Assembly: GCA_036346275.1 (NCBI GenBank)
Contig: CM070722.1
Location: forward strand, 22,777,336-22,841,335
DNA: 64,000 nt
From: Otatea glauca
Lineage: Eukaryota; Streptophyta; Magnoliopsida; Poales; Poaceae
Direction of reading: 5' to 3'
The notes beneath the pieces are model-generated. The model was given only the letters and a program-made list of their open reading frames with translations, was not told where the DNA came from and searched no databases. Every line of letters starts with the position of its first letter. The stretch's first letter is position 1. Made by a program: the position numbers and the translations under genes. Below, piece by piece: positions 10,393-20,790 of the stretch.

Positions 10393-13300
10393 TGTAACAT
10401 CCCAAAATTTGGCTTAATTAAGTTTTTATTGCTTAAATGTGCATTTGTGATTTTCTGGAATTCATTTGGATTTTTCTGGATTTATTTGAATTAATTCTTA
10501 TTTCAAGTTTATTGCCTTTATTCAAATCTGTGCAAAGTTAAAATAAAGTTTTGGTAAAAATATTTTATTTGAGTCCAGAATATCTCAAAGTATTTTTGAG
10601 ATTTTTCTTGGATTTTTCCTGATTATTTTATTGCCTAAAACAAATTAAACGAATTTCTGTAATTATTTTAAATAAGAAATCTTTTAAAATCAACCTAAAT
10701 AAGACGGGCCGAGCCCAAGCATCGGCGCTTGGGCCCATTTCGCGCAGCCCGACTCTTAGCGCTTACGCCTACTGTTCGCCCGCTTTTCTAGATGGAATCG
10801 CTGCATCCGTCGGATCTTAATGGAGGGTGGACGCTTGTCCCACCCGCTGAAACCCTAGCGATTCTTAGCCGCTGGATCGACGCGTGGAGGACCGGATTTT
10901 GCCACGCCACGCGCGACGGAGTCCGTCCGATTCACGGCGCGTGGACGGTTAAGACTCCGTCGTCTCGGGACTCGTCGCCACGGACTCGGATAGCGCCGCC
11001 ACAGACGGAGCGAACTCCGCCGGACACGATCGCCGAGGGGGCTATTTAAGCCGCGAACCCGCCCGATGTTGAACCATCTGCGCCGCTTCGTTTGCCCGCT
11101 CCTCGTCATTTGGAATCGTCGTGGTCCGTCACCGAGCTCGCGGAAGTGACTCAAGTGCCGAGAGTTTTCGCGAGATCCCGACGAGCGAGGAGTTCTTCGC
11201 CGCGACGGAACCGGCCAACTCAGCTCGTCGCGCCGAACCGACCGATCTGCTGCGTCTCGCCGGAAGCCCGCCAAAACGCCGCTGCCTTGGTCGCCGCCTT
11301 GGTCCGGTAAGAATTCGCCGCCGCGTCTTCATCGCCAGTTCGAAGCTTCGGCCGTCCGATCTAGCTCCTCCGTTGAGATCGTGCCACGTGGCCTTTCACC
11401 CGCATCCGCTCGATCGGGTTCTGCGCTGTGGATCGTGTCGCCGCCGACCAATCAAGCACCGCCGCGTGTCGGGCGCGGTACCGATGGGTCATGGACCGCG
11501 TTCACCGTGGACTCGCGCTGCGTTGTAGACCCATCTATGCGCCGAGACACGCGTCGCCGCTTGATTGGTGGCGCCGGGCTGATGTCGTGATGTCATGGTG
11601 ACGTCATAAATCGTTTTCGTTTTAAAAATAAATCTGTTAATTCCGAATTTCTGATTTTCTAATTTCAGTATTTATTTCAAATTTCAAAAGGCTATATCTT
11701 TTACATCGTAACTCGGATTTGAGTGATTACAGTTTATAAAAATTTGTAAAATTGAGATCTATTTAATGGTGAATTTTATTTGATTTTTGGAGTTTAATTG
11801 CTCTCTGTTTTGGCATTTATTTGCTTTTCTTCTTCGGTACGCGTAGACGTTGAATTGTGCGACGTTTCGGAGGAAGATCAAGCAACTCAAGAGCAAGTTT
11901 CAGATCAAGATCAGAACCTATTCCAAGGCAAGTTGTGCTTTGATCATGTTGAACCCATGTTTATAAAATTGCTATATTTGTTTTACCCTATTGCATATGT
12001 TTCAAATATACAATTGTTTCAAATTAGATTGGGATTAGCTAATATACCAGATTGATCTATACCCTACCTTGTCATTGTATGCCATGATCCATTGTCACCC
12101 TAGATTGGTTAAATATAGTTGGTTAATAATTATAATCAACATTGGAGGTTTAGACCGTATTAGTTGCTTAACTTTGCCACGTCATCACATGTATCAGAAT
12201 CATTGATAATTAATCTTGATTAATGGAATATGGAACGATATTATGAACTTGTGTGTCACGTGGGATCACACGATGAGATTGAGTTGTTGTGGCGAGTCAT
12301 GTCACGCAACGATGTTGAATTGTTGATGGCACGTGGTGCTTGGTAATCAACTGGGTGATGATAATTTGGAATGGGGCAAGTGACAAGGGGCGAGGAGGCC
12401 AAGGTGGGCCCGATGGGCAGAAGGTATGTGGATGTCTTGCCTTGATCACTCTAAGGACTTAACCTTGCAAGCCTTTGACCTGAGTCAATCATGCAACCAC
12501 ATGTCTGTTATGGGCCAGCCTAGCTGAGTAATTTGCAATGTCTTAATTTTGGTACTATCGTGGTCGGTGTGAGTTCCCGAGTTATGGAGTAATTCACATG
12601 ACGCAAGAGGGGGCCCTGGATGTGGTAACCAGTCCCACCAGTGTTGAAACCTTAGCGGGTCGTACCGGGTTAAGCCAGCGCATTGTAAAGGCTTTGTTAT
12701 AATCACTCACCTTGGTGGTGTTTGGTTGTATCACGTGGGTAAAGTGCATAACCTCTGCAGAGTGTGAAACTATTCGGATAGCCGTGCTCGCGGTATTGAG
12801 CAATGCTCGGGAATTACAGTTAAGGGTTAGCTTAATTAAATGGACAATTTGGTTGGAATGGCGGAATGCCATGTGGAAGATTGAATTTGACTTAGGATTG
12901 GAAACCTGGTTTACTTGAGTAATACTGAATCTATTTTGTTTTACAGTCTTTACAATCTATTTATTATACTTGTTCATAAATGCTGCTTATTCCAAAATAG
13001 CCATGATAGCCTATCCATTGGAATAAGCCTTGCATATAGATACATAGAATTGCATTCTGTGCACGATTTGTTGAGTGCTTAAGTACTCACCCTTGCCAAA
13101 CAACAATAATCAACAGTTGAAGAATCTACACCTGTGTTGGAAGAGGAAGTCCAGGAAGACAAGAGTCATTAGGGTCCGAGCCTTGTCGGTTGCCTGTGGT
13201 GAACTGATGAGCTATCTACGTTTTCTACTTTCCGCTGCTTAATTATTAGCATATATTTCCAGTCTTGCCCTGCGTGGCTTAATAATGTAAGTCGGTCATA

Positions 13301-13458
13301 AGATCATACATTTAGCTATATCAATAAATGAACTATTATTCTATTATCGTTGAGTATGATGTGATATGTACCGATGTTGAGCTGTGTGCACTAGCGTTGA
13401 TCCTGGGACTAGCGCGGTAAACGCAGTGGGTTCGAATCAGTGGATTCAGGTCCTTACA
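10393..13458 (+). repeat. G1 3' LTR
   Basis: This 3066-bp LTR starts TGTAACATCC and ends GGTCCTTACA. It matches 1507-4634 along its length with many single-base differences and short indels, most of them in the GC-rich block (about 10715-11590). The TATA-like TATTTAAG is at 11043-11050. The base after its end starts a minus-strand G2 LTR in mid-sequence. Confidence 0.92.
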
Positions 13459-15373
13459 ATCATGAATAAGCCTTTACAATGCCCTGTCTAAACTCGATGC
13501 TCCCCAGTAAGGTTTTGCCCCTCGGGGCCCCCTCTTGAGCCATGTGAGTCTACCCGTTCACTCCGGAACCCACACCACCAATTGACAGTACTTAAGGGTA
13601 GACAATACAAATTAATCAGCTAGGTCAGTCCCATACCAGACTTATGATAGTACGGTTAGGCCCAGTTCAATGGCGCACAAGATTAAGTCCTTAAGTTGTC
13701 TCAGGCAAGACATCCACATCCCAATGTGCTAGAAAGCACCTCCTTTACTACACGATCACTTGCTCGGGAGAAAACAAATTTGTTCAATCAAGAACAATGG
13801 CAAACCCTGCCATGGTGCAACAAATTTTACAAAGTGGCTATCGGCCACAATTCAATATCTCATTAAGTCAAGATTAACATTATTCAACATGTGATATAGA
13901 TCCCATCGTATAACTGAGCATGTCTAAGCATAGCTACATTTACCCAGTATTAGTAATATGATCATGTCCAACTAATTATGTCCCAACCTAGAGTTGACAA
14001 TGGATACATGGCATTCCAATATTCAAGGTGGCATAATATCAACAAGGTGTATAGCTATTTCAATGAAATAAGCATTGATACTCAAATAGCATGCAATTCT
14101 ATAAAACAAATTACTTTGCAAACATAGGATCAATATAATCAAAAGTTATGACTTGCCTTGCTGATTTAGTGTTGAGTCTTGGTCTTCGAAGTCTCCGTTT
14201 GCTCCCTCGGAATTAACGTCTACTCAAAAACAAAGCAAGGAATACAAATAAATACCAAACAGAGACACAAACAAGCTCAAAATTAGTAATAAATGGCTCT
14301 GTAAGGTAGAGCTCAATTTTAGAAAAATTTAGAAATTTGAATTGCCTCAATCGGAGTTTGTATGAGAGAGAACGAGCTCCTGGAAAATTAAATCAGAGAA
14401 AATAGAAAAAGAAAATTTCTGGAATTATTTTTCTAAAGGAAAAATCTGGTTTATTGCGCAATGCTGATTCAAGGCTAACGCGCGGGACCCTAGGTCCATA
14501 GACCGAGTCCACGGTTTTAGTTCAGTCCATGGTGGACTGGGCTCACGGCAATAGCGCTAGGGCTGACGAGGCACCGACGAGGCGGCGGCGGCACACACGT
14601 TGGCGCTGACGCAGGCGGCTACGCGGAGGACCACATGTCGCGCACCAGCGGCACGACCATATCTGATGGCAGAGAAACAAAGAAGCGGCGATGAAGACGT
14701 GGCACGATCCAAAGCGTTGGCATGTGATCGGACGGCCAAGGCGACTGCTCAGCTTCGCACGGCGGCGCTGAGCCTTGAGCTCGCCGTCACCGAAGAAGAT
14801 GACACGGGTTACGGAGAACCAGTACCGGATCAGCTCGATTCTTCAATGGATCTGGACGAGGAGGTTCGGGCGAACTCGGGGTGGTGCATGGCTGCAGAGG
14901 AGATGCACCGAAGCGGCGGATCAACGGAGAAGAAGTGCTTGGGCGGTGGAGTAACTTCGGCGAGGACGTTCTCGGTGACAGAGGGGTCTTGGGCAGCAAG
15001 GAAATGGGCGGTGGTGCGGTGGACAACGGGGATTCTGGAACCGAAGGCAGGCCGAGAGGAGCGAGCAGATGGGCTGGGCTGGAAAATTCGACCCGAGGGT
15101 TTTTAGAAAAAAATAAAAATATTTTCCAATTAAGAAAATTCTGAAAATTGAAATAAAAGTAAATAAATAGCAAATAAATTTATAAAAATATCCAAAAATA
15201 CAGAAAAAAACTCCTTGGAGTGTATGGAAATCTTTTGTTTGATGCGTAGATTAATCAAATTAAATATTTTCATTAATAGTAAATTCAAATTATGCTTTGA
15301 TTAATTAAAGGAAAATGCAAATGGTTCATTTTTAAATTGAAACATTCCAAAACTCAAATTTTGGAATGTTACA
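13459..15373 (-). repeat. G2 3' LTR, truncated
   Basis: It aligns with 31319-33433. Its first ~860 bases (equivalent to 30459-31318) are missing, because it abuts the end of G1. Its end on this strand is TTACA at 15369-15373. Relative to 30459-33433 it lacks about 175 bp (equivalent to 32910-33084). TTCT flanks both sides of that deletion, and the segment holds the LTR TATA motif. Antisense and sense frames of 60-170 codons near 14557-15144 are not conserved in the other LTR and are not annotated as genes. Confidence 0.88.
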
Positions 15374-15388
15374 AACCTCCCCCCTTAA
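15374..15388 (-). other. G2 polypurine tract (minus strand)
   Basis: Plus-strand AACCTCCCCCCTTAA reads on the minus strand as TTAAGGGGGGAGGTT, directly before the LTR. The same tract is at 33434-33448 for the second G2-type element. Confidence 0.8.
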
Positions 15389-15561
15389 ATGGAATCTCGA
15401 CCCTGAGATTCAGGCTTGATAGAGAATAGGTCGGGAACTCGGACTTCAGATGCTCTTCTCGCTCCCAAGTGGCTTCCGCTTCTGAATGGTGGTTCCACTA
15501 GACCTTGCAAAAATGGATGATCTTGTTTCTTGTGATACGCTCTGCTACATCCAAAATTTTC
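15389..15561 (-). pseudogene. pol: G2 pol remnant: chromodomain C-terminal part
   Basis: Minus-strand reading gives ILDVAERITRNK and FCKV, then, after a frame change, the acidic end equivalent to EREEDLKPEF of the sister copy at 33440-33600. This is the chromodomain tail of integrase. It is cut on its N-terminal side at 15561 by the copia insertion. The rest of the joined RT-chromodomain frame resumes at 26362. Confidence 0.8.
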
Positions 15562-17201
15562 TGAAGGACCATGTGGAGGTCCATCCATGTTTGTGATGAG
15601 TATTTGACTTTATTTGAGCAAGGTGTGCTCAAGTTTGAGTTTGATTTGGATTGATTTTCAAAATGAAGCAATTTGAGTTGTCTCTGCCAGGAGTGGCAGT
15701 ACCGGTCGTATGGACGCGGTAGTGATGAGTTGGATGGTTTATTGCACATCTTTGTGGGCATTGCTATGTGAGGAGTTTCCTTATTTTTGATGGTTGCAGG
15801 ACGACGGTGCTAGGTCATGGTGAGGCGAAGGATGACCAGGACTAGGCGAGGAGCGTCGAAGGTCCAGACGGTCGAGAGATCGCCGGAAGATGATCGGAGA
15901 CGGAGTCCGGGCAAGTCAAGAAGACAAGGAAATGAGATGATGCTATCTAGATGCCGCGTGGATCAATGAGGGCCGTCGGATTGAGGTCTAGTTGACAGGT
16001 TAGCGGGTCTAGGTAGTATGCTTTGAAAACCGTGCAAGAAAACCCGGTATGTGTGTGGGTTTTGGGTTAGCCCTTGCATGGCTGTGTGTGTGGGTTAATC
16101 CTAGCCCATAGATGAGTGCTCTAGGGTTGAGGGACTCATCCAAGGGTGGTAGGTGGCCCAAGAGTAGTATAAATAGGGGTGGAGGGTAGCCTCCTTCCCT
16201 TGAAGGTGTTGAGGTTTTTGATGCTCATTTGAGCTTTGCCCACATGAATGTGAGGCTTTGTAACCTCTCCTTCCAGAAATGAATGTTTTATCCATCCACC
16301 TCTGAATTTATTTTGCGCATTTACATTATGTCTTTATTTTACGCAATTTAAATTCAGCATTTACTTTCCCGCAATTATATTCCCGCAATTTACTTTCAAG
16401 TAATTTGGATTTGCCTCCCCTCCTTCTAAATGCTGCTGATCTTGGATGTTTTGAGTGTGTTCATATGGTTTTACATCTCTTTTGCACTCTTGGATTGAGT
16501 AGAGAACATCTTTTCTTTCAAGTTCCAACTTTGTTCAGAACTTGTTCTTCGCGCAGCAGTCAGTGTTTGATTTTTGTAAAAATATAAAAAAATAATTTTT
16601 GAGTGATTCTTGTTGGAGGTGGTGCGGGACTCTGACATACACCTGAAAAAAAATTGTGGAGTTCACTTGTTGCATTTTTTGGGCGCCATGAGGTGAAAAC
16701 CGAGCTCCAAACTTTCTGCTCGAAGTTCTTGAGCATACTGTGTTCTTAGATTTTTCCTGTTTTTTCTGCAAGGCTTTTTGAGGATAAATTTGGTGGAGTT
16801 GTTCACGACTCTGATGCTCATAGGGAAAAAAATTCTCAGAATTTTGTGAGCTGTAGAAACCCACCAACCTCCTGTGCAAATTAAGGACAAGTTCTGGAAA
16901 TTCTGCTTTTGCTTTTCTGAAAGTGAATTTTGTGATTTGAATTGATGTCCTTTCTAAAAGCAAGAGTTTGAATTGATTCCTCTTTATCTTGGACACTACA
17001 CAACCAGGATTGTGACTCAAAAATCCCCACATATTTTATGGTACTTATCCATTCAAGCTTGGGGTACACATAGTTGTCTAGTTTTTCGGGTTTTTCACAA
17101 TTTCCTTTGAGCGATCTTGTCGAGGTTTTTGTTGGAGTATTTTGGGGGAATTTTTATTTGCGACCATTCACCCCCCTTCTGTTCGCCATCTCGGACCTTC
17201 A
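15562..17201 (+). repeat. Copia A 5' LTR (subtype A)
   Basis: This 1640-bp LTR matches 24717-26361 closely. It begins TGAAGGACCATGTGGAGGTCC, in which GGACC/GGTCC can pair. It ends CTCGGACCTTCA. A TATA box, TATAAATA, is at 16168-16175, followed about 100 bases later by the conserved CTTTGTAACCTC block. Downstream of ~16500 it differs strongly from subtype B. Antisense frames at 16535-17032 mirror those in the right LTR and are not considered genes. Confidence 0.88.
16168..16175 (+). promoter_or_regulatory. TATA box of copia LTR
   Basis: TATAAATA followed by GGGG is present at the same place in all four copia LTRs of the window (also 17814-17821, 25323-25330 and 55551-55558). This supports it as the core promoter. 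Confidence 0.7.
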
Positions 17202-17210
17202 ATTGGTATC
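17202..17210 (+). other. Nine-base primer-site stub between two LTRs
   Basis: ATTGGTATC is exactly the first nine bases that follow the LTR in the complete elements (ATTGGTATCAGA). Here it is followed at once by a new LTR start, TGAAGGACC, instead of the rest of the primer site. Confidence 0.8.
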
Positions 17211-18914
17211 TGAAGGACCATGTGGAGGTCCATCCATGTTTGTGATGAGTATTTGACTTTATTTGAGCAAGGTGTGCTCAAGTTTGAGTTTGATTTGGAT
17301 TGATTTTCAAAATGAAGCAATTTGAGTTGTCTCTTCCAGGAGTGGCAGTACCGGTCGTATGGACGTGGTAGTGATGAGTTGGATGGTTTATTGCACATCT
17401 TTGTGGGCATTGCTATGTGAGGAGTTTCCTTGTCTTTGATGGTTGCAGGGCGACGGTGCTAGGTCATGGTGAGGCGAAGGATGACCGGACTAGGCGAGAG
17501 CGTCGGAGGTCCGAGCGGTTGGGAGATCGCGGAAGATGATCGGAGACGGAGTCAGGGCAAGTCAAGAAGACAAGGAAAGGAGTTGATGCTAGCTAGATGC
17601 CGCGTGGATCAATGAGGGCCGTCGGATTGAGGTCTAGTTGATAGGTTAGCGGGTCTAGGTAGTATGCTTTGAAAACCGTGCAAGAAAACCCGGTATGTGT
17701 GTGGGTTTTGGGTTAGCCCTTGCATGGCTGTGTGTGTGGGTTAATCCTAGCCCTTAGATGAGTGCTCTAGGATTGAGGGACTCATCCAAGGGTGGTAGGT
17801 GGCCCAAGAGTAGTATAAATAGGGGTGGTGGGGTAGCCTCCTTCCCTTGAAGGTGTTGAGGTTTTTGATGCTCATTTGAGCTTTGCCCACATGAATGTGA
17901 GGCTTTGTAACCTCCCCTTCCAGAAATGAAATGTTTCCTCAAATCATTTCTTTTCTTTGTGCATTTACATTACGCAATTTATATTATGCACTTAAATTCC
18001 GCACTTAAATTCCGCAATTAAATTCAGCACTTACATTCTTGCAATTTACATTTATGCAATTTAGATTTGCCTCCCCTCCTTCTAAATGCTGTTCTTCTAG
18101 GATGTCTTGAGGGTGTTCATTTGGTTTTGCATCTTTCTTACACCCTTGGAGAGACTAGAGATCAAGTTTTTCATCAAATTGCAAATCTGTCCAGAACTTG
18201 TTCTTCACGCAGTAGTCAGTGTTTGATTTTTATAAAAATATAGAAAAAACCTTTTGAGAGCTATGAATTTATTGAGTCTTTTAGAGAACGTGCAGAACTC
18301 ATATATACATCTTTATAAAATTTATTGAGTCCACTGGTTACACCGTTTGAGAGCTATGAAGTGAAAACCGAGCCTCAAATTTTTTGGTCGAAGTTTCTGA
18401 CTGTCTGTATTGCTTGATTTTTAATTCTTATTCTACAAAGCATTCTGAGGTGCTTTTTGGTGGAGTGGTTCAAGTCTCAACTGCTCACAGGGACAAAACT
18501 TCTCAAAAATATTAGAGCAACAGAAACTCACCAACCACCCGTTCCAACTGAGGACAATTTCTGAAAATCTGCTTTAACTTTTCTGAAAAGAGACTTTGGT
18601 GTTTTAGCTTTATCTCTTTTAGAAAAAAAGTCTTTTGAATTGATTCCTCTTTTGTTTGGACACTTGACAACCAGGATTGTGATTAAAAAACCCCCTCACA
18701 TGATTAATGGTTCTTATCCATGCAAGCTAGGGGTACACATAGTTGTTTAATTGTTCTGGATTTTTAGAGGTGTGCGAATCTGAGAAGCACCAGTTTGAAC
18801 GAAAATCTTTGGGTGCTTTAGATTTTTATTGCAAGAGTGTTTGGAGTACTTTGAGTGGGGGAAATTTTATTTGGGATCATTCACCCCCTCTCTGATCGCC
18901 ATTTCAATCTTTCA
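17211..18914 (+). repeat. Second copia LTR (subtype B) inside element A
   Basis: This 1704-bp LTR begins TGAAGGACC and ends ATTTCAATCTTTCA. Its second half matches the LTR 54941-56636 rather than LTR A. It is followed by a complete PBS. The TATA motif is at 17814-17821. It may be the true 5' LTR of the interior, with LTR A added by recombination or template switching. Confidence 0.85.
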
Positions 18915-18916
18915 AT

Positions 18917-18929
18917 TGGTATCAGAACC
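18917..18929 (+). other. Copia A primer binding site
   Basis: TGGTATCAGAACC is tRNA-Met type, with one base unlike the copia B site (TGGTATCAGAGCC at 56639-56651). Confidence 0.85.
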
Positions 18930-18969
18930 GGTTTTGGTCTTCCATAGATCTTGACCGGTCTCAAGAGCC

Positions 18970-19200
18970 ATGGCGATGGACAAGTATTCCACCAAGCCTC
19001 CCATTTTTGCTGGAGTTGATTTTTCGTTTTGGAAATCGCCGATGGAGTCATACATCACTGCCCAGGGCTTCCTGATATGGTAGTAGGTGAAGGGCAACGA
19101 CGACTTCTCCGGCATGTGCTTCATGGTAGGCGCCATTGAAGTAAGCGACTCGAGTCGCATAACGACACGGATGAGGTACCCACCTACGACGAGTTAAATG
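18970..19200 (+). pseudogene. gag: Copia A gag N-terminal stub with large deletion
   Basis: The frame starts at ATG 18970 (MAMDKYSTKPP, then FSGVDFS-like residues) and is the same as copia B gag from 56692. It hits two stops, TAG TAG, at 19081-19086, where copy B has CAG AAG. Just after GTGAAG (19087-19092) it jumps to sequence equivalent to about 57783 in B (GGCAACGACGACTTCTCC). About 970 bp with the capsid domain and zinc knuckle is deleted. The short GAAGG identity at the join suggests deletion at microhomology. Confidence 0.8.
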
Positions 19201-19277
19201 ATGCCTTCTGTAAATTAGGCAAGTTTCATGCTAAGGCTAGGTCGAGGTGTTCTGAGTTAGAGAAGGAGGTAGATAGC

Positions 19278-20132
19278 TTGTCTCGGGAGTTAGCTTCACT
19301 TAAATCATGTTCCTCCCGAGACTCTGATAGCTGTACACTCTGTGATGCTTTGCTTGTGGAGCTGGAGAACCTAAGGACTTTGCATGATAGTATGCTTGTT
19401 GATCTTGAAAATCTAAGGTCGAAGAATTATAGTTATGTTACTATTGATATTCCTACTGATGCTATCTTTTCTCATGCTCACACAAATGTTTCTTGTAATA
19501 ATTGCCCTAAATTGCTTGCCGAAATTGATGCCATGAGTGAACACCTTAGAAAGCTTTTTGCTAGAAATGATGAACTTGAATTGCATGCTTCTAAGGACCC
19601 AGTCAGCTCATGTGAGGGCTGTAGGCAACTAAAACTTGACAATGATGCTTTGAATGTTAAGTGTGATCAACTTGCTAAGGACTTACTAGATAAGTCAAAA
19701 ACTGGTTGCCTGCTGTGTATTGGGGTTAAGGATGATGTGGATCAAATCCATGTCGAGCTTAAGAAGAAGTTAAAAGACCAAACTCTTAGGATTAGAGATG
19801 TTCCTTGCGTTTCTTGTGAGGCCCTCAAGATTGAGGCAGTCGTGCTAAGGGAACAGAAAGCACGTGCTGAGAGATCTTCTCTTTTTGGTTCTTCTTCTTC
19901 CTCTCCTTCCCTCTGTTCTTCTTGTGCTTCTTTCTTTCGAGATTGCCAGTATCTTATGAGCACTCTCGAGAAGTTTGTTGGAGGCAAGAAGAAGCTCAAT
20001 CTTATTTTAGACCAATCCAAGATTGGTAGATTCAATCAAGGTCTAGGATTTGATCCCTTGGAGCACGCTCGGGCACATCCTCCCACCATTGTTCGTGGCT
20101 CCAAGAGTGGTGAGATTGTGGTAGCTCCCTGA
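19278..20132 (+). CDS. Copia A coiled-coil region of Gag-Pol, open frame of 284 codons
   Basis: This long frame is similar over most of its length to 57930-58560 of copia B. It is rich in Leu, Glu, Asp and Lys with heptad-like spacing. It carries repeated CXXC pairs: SCTLCDAL, SSCEGCRQLK, TGCLLCIG, CVSCEALK and CSSCASFF. In copia B it follows the CCHC knuckle and precedes the protease, so it is a gag extension of this family. The CXXC pairs suggest metal binding or protein contacts, which is inference. It is free of stops although the flanking gag and pol are lost. The frame ends EIVVAP at 20132, and degraded continuation follows. A natural start codon for it is not evident. Confidence 0.65.
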   Translation: MSRELASLKSCSSRDSDSCTLCDALLVELENLRTLHDSMLVDLENLRSKNYSYVTIDIPTDAIFSHAHTNVSCNNCPKLLAEIDAMSEHLRKLFARNDELELHASKDPVSSCEGCRQLKLDNDALNVKCDQLAKDLLDKSKTGCLLCIGVKDDVDQIHVELKKKLKDQTLRIRDVPCVSCEALKIEAVVLREQKARAERSSLFGSSSSSPSLCSSCASFFRDCQYLMSTLEKFVGGKKKLNLILDQSKIGRFNQGLGFDPLEHARAHPPTIVRGSKSGEIVVAP

Positions 20133-20790
20133 GTGAGCACCACCATGTTTAGGTCTCTGGGTTGTCCATAGGACTTCCGACCGAAGGGTGTTACTCTGCT
20201 GCTTCGCCTCTAGCAAGACGAAGTACACATGCACCTTCTGTAAGAAGGATGGTCACCTAGTAGATTTCTGCTTCAGGCACGCCAAGATCACTCGACGTAA
20301 GCGTGTTGCTGCTCTTAGCGGTATTCAGGGTCATCCCCAGACTTTGAGTGCTCCTAAGGTACACACTGCTTCTAGACAGGTTAGAGAATCGCCTGTTTTT
20401 AGGCAGCGTCCACGACTCGGTTTTCATGCTAGTTCTTTGAGTTTTAGTCCTGAAGCTGTTCGTAGTCAGTCTTTCCGCCGTCCTCTTGATATTCCTCGTT
20501 TTTCTCGTCGAGGTAGATATCGCGCGTGAGGCGTTCGGTAGGAGTTTTAGGCAGCTTCACTGGGGTGGTTCGGCTTTTGCACCACGGTAGGCCAACCCAG
20601 TTTCAGCTCCTAGATCATCTACTAGAGTTGCTACTGATCTTGTTAGGGTTAAATGTCAGAGAGACACTCAAGTCCAGTCTTCTTCAGTGGCTGGTACTCT
20701 GAGGCGTCGGGTGGTTTAGTATTGGGTCCCCAAGTCTTCACTCTATCCCAGTACTGTGTCATCTTTCACTCTTGTGTCAATTCCTTGTGT
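20133..20790 (+). pseudogene. Copia A: decayed gag-protease linker
   Basis: This is similar to 58800-59460 of copia B, including the basic stretch around FCKKDGHLVDFC..HAKITRRKR (20230-20310, a second Cys-His cluster) and the YWVPKSSLYPS block near 20730. Reading frames change several times. Similarity to B ends near 20790, right where the protease (DSGCSRHM in B) should follow. Confidence 0.65.

Larger units (their letters stand above)
1507..13458 (+). mobile_element. Ty3/gypsy chromovirus G1 (Del/Tekay type), full length, degenerate
   Basis: This is a complete LTR element of about 11.95 kb: 5' LTR, tRNA-Met type PBS, extra ORF, gag with CCHC knuckle, protease, reverse transcriptase, RNase H, integrase with C-terminal chromodomain, polypurine tract and 3' LTR. 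The domain order (integrase after RNase H) and the chromodomain assign it to Ty3/gypsy chromoviruses. Long LTRs and the TGTAACATCC..TTACA ends fit the Del/Tekay group. The LTRs differ by scattered substitutions and small indels, and every protein frame is broken, so it is inferred to be non-functional. Flanking 5-mers (CTGTC before, ATCAT after) do not match, so no target duplication is visible. Confidence 0.93.

Noticed and set aside
14557..15173. Frames of 60-168 codons on both strands near the G2 LTR end
   Set aside because: They fall within the LTR, are not conserved with 32377-33153 in frame or length, and have no domain.
16535..17032. 165-codon minus frame in copia LTR (also 25760-26188)
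   Set aside because: It is repeated because the LTR is repeated. It has frameshifts between copies, no motif, and is antisense to the element.
17211..18914. LTR B as an ordinary solo LTR inserted in the primer site of element A
   Set aside because: The flanks would need a 5-bp duplication, GTATC, with the inserted piece ending in CA. Instead the whole ATTGGTATC is repeated after the LTR's own CA end, so another mechanism fits better.
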